Part shown: positions 31,390-34,142 of the stretch, piece by piece
Numbering within the stretch: position 1 is the stretch's first letter
Layout: every line of letters starts with the position of its first letter
Assembly: GCA_947632335.1 (NCBI GenBank)
Contig: CANROX010000017.1
Span: 1-34,142 of the forward strand
Direction: 5' to 3'
Source: an uncultured Clostridia bacterium
GTDB lineage: Bacteria; Bacillota; Clostridia; Oscillospirales; Acutalibacteraceae
DNA: 34,142 nt
Position numbers and translations under genes: made by a program
Notes under the pieces: model-generated
Database searches by the model: none
Seen by the model: the letters and a program-made list of their open reading frames with translations, nothing else
Told to the model about the DNA's origin: nothing

Positions 31390-31432
31390 ATAATATCATT
31401 TTTAGATTTGTTTTACAATATTTTTTGTAAAA
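31390..31432 (-). promoter_or_regulatory. Promoter and overlapping inverted repeat of the 1695-aa gene
   Basis: On the minus strand TTGTAA (31413-31418), 17 bases, then TATTAT (31390-31395). A perfect inverted repeat TTTTACAA-N6-TTGTAAAA (31411-31432) covers the -35 and looks like an operator. The leader would be about 130 bases. The gap from 31256 to 31572 holds only this leader, the promoter and the peptide-gene terminator; I see no further gene. Confidence 0.5.
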
Positions 31433-31520
31433 GTTATTTGTTTTTGTATGATTGCACAAAAACATAATTATAAATATAGGCAGATAGCATATTTATGGTA
31501 AGGCATAATAATATTTTGGA

Positions 31521-31553
31521 AAATAAAAAAAGCCTTCCAATACTGAAAGGCTT
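31521..31553 (-). terminator. Terminator of the peptide gene
   Basis: Stem AAGCCTT/AAGGCTT (31530-31536 and 31547-31553) with a 10-base loop, followed on the minus strand by a T-rich run. Confidence 0.8.
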
Positions 31554-31572
31554 AAATGAAAATACATTTTAA

Positions 31573-31758
31573 TTAATCACGCTCTCCGCCACCGGCACCC
31601 GGTATACCGGATTCACCGCCGCTGGAACCGGCAGGGTTGGAATTTCCTATTGCATAAAATTCAGCATTCCTACCACCATACAAATTAGCGCAGACAACCT
31701 CGCTTAATTCAAAGTTATCATATTCAATTTCAGGAGTTACATAAATTTTTTTCATCAT
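31573..31758 (-). CDS. Gly-rich 61-aa peptide, candidate RiPP precursor
   Basis: Starts at the ATG at 31758 (or 31755) with AAGGAG 7 bases upstream. The N-terminal part, MMKKIYVTPEIEYDNFELSE, is charged and leader-like. It is followed by VVCA, a possible small-residue cleavage site, and then a 37-residue tail with 11 Gly, 3 aromatic residues and a Ser/Gly/Pro-rich end (SSGGESGIPGAGGGERD). There is only one Cys. Short peptides of this build, with a 'KxYxxPxxE' opening and a Gly-rich tail, are common in gut Firmicutes. It stands alone between its own promoter and terminator. The link to the PqqD/S26/ABC operon 6 kb away is inferred from peptide type and matching promoters. Confidence 0.72.
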   Translation of the reverse strand: MMKKIYVTPEIEYDNFELSEVVCANLYGGRNAEFYAIGNSNPAGSSGGESGIPGAGGGERD

Positions 31759-31789
31759 ACAAATTCTCCTTACACCTTTATCTAATAAT

Positions 31790-31818
31790 ATTATATCAAA
31801 ATATTCGTCACAAATCAA
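31790..31818 (-). promoter_or_regulatory. Promoter of the candidate precursor gene
   Basis: On the minus strand TTGATT (31813-31818), 17 bases, then TATAAT (31790-31795), identical in hexamers and spacing to the promoter of the maturation operon at 25044-25072. Confidence 0.8.
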
Positions 31819-31944
31819 GTATTTTTTTAACTTTTATGATTTAAAGAGAACATACTCTATACAACACGATGATTATAACATTGGTTACATAAGAATGCAA
31901 GTAAAAATCTTAAAATTGTAATAATTTTGTTAATAGTCACTATA

Positions 31945-31978
31945 TTTTTGTTATAAAAATATAAATAATTAACAAAAA
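31945..31978 (-). terminator. Possible weak terminator of the hydrogenase gene
   Basis: Inverted repeat TTTTTGTTA/TAACAAAAA (31945-31953 and 31970-31978) with a 16-base loop, directly after the stop codon. The stem is almost all A-T, so termination is uncertain. Confidence 0.35.
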
Positions 31979-33490
31979 TTATTTCATTTCCTCCAAAAGA
32001 GGGAGGTACTCCATATATTTAGAATTCATTGGGGATTTTTCCGTGTTCCTCTTGGACATCACATTGACAAGGGCTGTGGATTTTTTTACGGGAGCAATTG
32101 TTCCTGCTCCTGCCACACAACCTCCGGGGCAGCCCATACCCTCAAGCAGATAACCGTCATACTTACCCGCCTTGGCCATTTTGAGCATATTGTAACATTC
32201 CGGCAAGCCCTCCGCCTTGGCAGTCTTTACCTGAATATTGGGTTCAAGCTCTTTAAGCAAATCTTCTACAGCCTTGGCAACTCCTCCGCTTACAGCAAAA
32301 CCTGTACCGCCGGCACTGGCGTCGTTAAACTCACGGTCCTCCTCGCATTTTGAAATGTCTATATTCTTTGCCTCAAGTATACCGCTAAATTCCTCAAATG
32401 TAAGGACAAAGTCAACATAACTTCGGATTGTTCTTCTCCTTGCCTCAAGTTTTTTAGCCGCACAGGGGCCTATAAAGACGACCTTGCAATTCGGGTGCTT
32501 TTCCTTTATAAGTCTTGCAGTCAGAACCATAGGCGTAAGCGCCATTGAAATGTATGGCGCAAACCGGGGGAAAAGCTTTTTTGCCATCATTGACCATGCA
32601 GGACAGCAGGAGGTTGCCATAAAGGGTTGTTTTTCAGGGACTTCTGCAAGAAAGTCGTGAGCCTCCTCTATTGTGCATAGGTCCGCACCGATTGCAACCT
32701 CTACCACATCTTCAAAGCCTAAATCCTTGCAGGCTGAACGAATTTGACCGGTTGTTACATTACCAAACTGACCTGCAAAAGCCGGAGCTATGGCGGCATA
32801 TACAGGGGTATCGCTTTTTAGGGCGGTTACTGTCTGAAAAATCTGACTTTTATCAATAATTGCACCGAAAGGGCAATTCACAAGGCACTGTCCACAGGAC
32901 ACGCATAGGCTATGGTCTATTTCTGCCCTGCCTAATTCATCGGATTTTATGGCTTTCATACCGCAAACCTTTGAACAGGGTCTTTCCTGATGAATGATTG
33001 CGTGATAGTGACAGGCGTCTATACATCTGCCGCATTTAATACACTTATCCTGGTCAATGGTAGACTTTGTACCCTTGATTGTAATTGCATCCTTGGGACA
33101 CACCTCTACGCAGGGGTGTTCAAGGCACTTTTGGCAGGCGTCTGTAACAAATACTCTATCCTCCGGACAACTGTTGCAGGCAAACTTAACTATATTGATA
33201 AGGGGCGGTTCATAGTACTGTTCGTTAAGGAGTTCCTCCTCAATACCCTCCGAAATAAGGGAAGGTTCGTTATAATCACGGAGAGGAAAACCCATAGCGG
33301 CACGAAGCCTCTCCCCGACTACTGCTCTTTCTACAAATACGCTGTCCCTATATGTAGCTACCTCGCCCTTAATCAGCTTATAGGGCAGGGCCTCAAATTT
33401 TGTGGCGTCCCAACCCTCGTATGCAAGTTTTGCTATTTCGGTAAAAACCTGCTTACGAATGCCTGTTTTTTTAGTTTCTATTCCACGCAT
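31979..33490 (-). CDS. Group-B-type [FeFe]-hydrogenase-like protein
   Basis: 503 residues from the ATG at 33490, with AGGAG upstream. The N-terminal part (about 105-215) is rich in ferredoxin-type Cys motifs, for example CIKCGRCIDACHYHA and CVSCGQCLVNCPFGA. The H-cluster domain follows: L1 TSCCPAW (293-299), L2 IGPCAAKK (340-347) and L3 EGMGCPGGCVAGAG (450-463). L2 has GPCAAKK rather than MPCxxKxxE, and L3 has MGCPGGC rather than MACxGGC, which fits the group B enzymes of Ruminococcaceae rather than the classical group A. It probably exchanges electrons with ferredoxin to make or sense H2; the activity of group B members is poorly known. It has its own promoter and no HydB/C partners nearby. 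Confidence 0.88.
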   Translation of the reverse strand: MRGIETKKTGIRKQVFTEIAKLAYEGWDATKFEALPYKLIKGEVATYRDSVFVERAVVGERLRAAMGFPLRDYNEPSLISEGIEEELLNEQYYEPPLINIVKFACNSCPEDRVFVTDACQKCLEHPCVEVCPKDAITIKGTKSTIDQDKCIKCGRCIDACHYHAIIHQERPCSKVCGMKAIKSDELGRAEIDHSLCVSCGQCLVNCPFGAIIDKSQIFQTVTALKSDTPVYAAIAPAFAGQFGNVTTGQIRSACKDLGFEDVVEVAIGADLCTIEEAHDFLAEVPEKQPFMATSCCPAWSMMAKKLFPRFAPYISMALTPMVLTARLIKEKHPNCKVVFIGPCAAKKLEARRRTIRSYVDFVLTFEEFSGILEAKNIDISKCEEDREFNDASAGGTGFAVSGGVAKAVEDLLKELEPNIQVKTAKAEGLPECYNMLKMAKAGKYDGYLLEGMGCPGGCVAGAGTIAPVKKSTALVNVMSKRNTEKSPMNSKYMEYLPLLEEMK

Positions 33491-33529
33491 AGTAATTCTC
33501 CTATACTGTATAATCAATCGCTAACCCTT

Positions 33530-33558
33530 ATTATATAAGATAGGATATTTATAGTCAA
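33530..33558 (-). promoter_or_regulatory. Promoter of the hydrogenase gene
   Basis: On the minus strand TTGACT (33553-33558), 17 bases, then TATAAT (33530-33535): close to consensus, 40 bases before the ATG. No Rex-like site was seen here. Confidence 0.8.
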
Positions 33559-33575
33559 GATAGAAATTTTGTAAA

Positions 33576-33603
33576 CAAAAAACAGACCTTTAAAAAGGTC
33601 TGT
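33576..33603 (-). terminator. Terminator of the ssb-rpsR operon
   Basis: Stem ACAGACCT/AGGTCTGT (33582-33589 and 33596-33603) with a 6-base loop, then Ts on the minus strand (complement of 33577-33582). Confidence 0.88.
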
Positions 33604-33618
33604 AATTTAAACTGTTTA

Positions 33619-33858
33619 TTAGTCGCTTGTGTATGGAAGGAGTGCAAGGTGTCTTGCTCTTTTGATTGCCACTGTAAGCTCTCTCTGATGAGCGGCACAA
33701 GTACCTGTAACTCTTCTTGGAAGAATTTTTGCTCTTTCTGACATATAACGACGAAGTCTTGCAATATCCTTATAGTCAATCTTTTCTACCTTATCTACAC
33801 AAAAACCACAAACTTTTCTGCGTGACTTTCTGCCACGGTTTGGTCTATCAGTTGCCAT
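33619..33858 (-). CDS. rpsR: 30S ribosomal protein bS18
   Basis: 79 residues, a full-length bS18 with the family core [20 protein letters not shown] and [19 protein letters not shown]. The CGFC pair near the N-terminus, with a further Cys later, suggests a zinc-binding form. It follows ssb directly, the usual rpsF-ssb-rpsR order; rpsF would lie right of the window. Confidence 0.97.
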   Translation of the reverse strand: MATDRPNRGRKSRRKVCGFCVDKVEKIDYKDIARLRRYMSERAKILPRRVTGTCAAHQRELTVAIKRARHLALLPYTSD

Positions 33859-33898
33859 TGTAGTTAATCTCCTTTACTAAAATACCAATTATGTTAAA

Positions 33899-34142
33899 TC
33901 AGAATGGTAGGTCGTCGTCCATAGGCAGTTCTTCAAAATCAGAATTTTCTCCGTTTGAATATGCCTGGGGCTGTTCCGGTTCCGGATTGTAGCTTTGCTG
34001 TGGAGCAGGAGCATTATATCCTCCGTTGTAACCTGAAACGGCCTGATCCCGTTTTTCCCCTGTAAATGACACCTGGTCGGCAACAACCTCCGTTACATAG
34101 CGGTTTGTTCCGTCCTTTGCCTGATAGCTCCTTGTCTGGAGC
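33899..34142 (-). CDS. ssb: Single-stranded DNA-binding protein, C-terminal part
   Basis: Cut by the window edge; about 80 C-terminal residues are visible. The end of the OB fold (RYVTEVVADQVSF) is followed by a Gln/Pro/Tyr-rich linker and the acidic tip MDDDLPF, the docking tail that recruits DNA repair and replication proteins. The stop is TGA at 33899-33901, 40 bases before the rpsR start. Confidence 0.95.
   Translation of the reverse strand, partial: LQTRSYQAKDGTNRYVTEVVADQVSFTGEKRDQAVSGYNGGYNAPAPQQSYNPEPEQPQAYSNGENSDFEELPMDDDLPF

Noticed and set aside
31928..31978. TTGTTAA and TTGTTAT...TTAACAA fragments resembling Rex sites downstream of the hydrogenase gene
   Set aside because: The half-sites do not have the 4-base spacing of a Rex operator, and they lie in an AT-rich inverted repeat more likely linked to transcript ending.
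32990..33538. 182-codon plus-strand frame opposite the hydrogenase gene
   Set aside because: Shadow of a conserved Fe-S protein; the opposite frame has all the motifs.

Overview
The window comes from a low-GC, spore-forming anaerobic Firmicute of the Oscillospiraceae/Ruminococcaceae. Its closest overall fit is Ruminococcus bromii or a near relative. Three things point there: a secreted protein with the order signal peptide, CBM26-like, Ig-like, CBM74-like, Ig-like, dockerin (the architecture of the R. bromii amylosome protein Sas6); a second dockerin protein plus a cohesin-like protein; and spore-coat genes beside a group-B-type [FeFe]-hydrogenase. The species assignment is inference from content, not from a database match.

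Layout. 0.1-1.7 kb: a capsule polymerisation pair (CpsC-type co-polymerase, CpsD tyrosine kinase). 1.8-3.5 kb: oadG-oadB, the membrane part of a Na+-pumping decarboxylase. 3.7-6.8 kb: spoIVA and sipL. 6.95-9.0 kb: the Sas6-like dockerin gene. 9.1-11.3 kb: an operon of pgeF, an RluD-type pseudouridine synthase, an unannotated 47-residue membrane protein and the tiny spoVM gene. So SpoVM, SpoIVA and SipL, which together form the base of the spore coat, all lie within about 6 kb. 11.3-12.3 kb: a small Cys-rich protein gene and a region-4 sigma-like HTH pair with an SOS-box-like palindrome upstream. 12.3-15.1 kb: typA and a DEDDh exonuclease. 15.1-19.2 kb: acn-icd-rex, preceded by two Rex-operator-like sites, one of them touching the -35 element. 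19.2-20.6 kb: the cohesin-like/Big2 protein.

20.7-25.1 kb holds the most unusual locus, a tightly overlapping operon of an HPr-kinase-like P-loop protein, a PqqD-type peptide chaperone, an S26-type peptidase, an ABC exporter and a PF14907-type nucleotidyltransferase. This looks like a RiPP-type (ribosomally made, modified peptide) maturation and export system without a known cyclase. A candidate precursor, a 61-residue Gly-rich peptide gene, stands alone at 31.6 kb under a promoter with the same hexamers and spacing. Between the two lie a 1695-residue secreted protein and an LRR-dockerin protein, separated by a hairpin with a UUCG tetraloop. 32.0-34.1 kb: the [FeFe]-hydrogenase-like protein, rpsR, and the 3' end of ssb.

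Promoters and terminators are unusually readable here. Eight of the candidate promoters have -35/-10 pairs 17 bp apart that look like the main vegetative sigma, while spoIVA and sipL carry sigma-E-like elements. Almost every unit ends in a hairpin followed by a U-tract. I saw no tRNA, rRNA, CRISPR array or insertion sequence.
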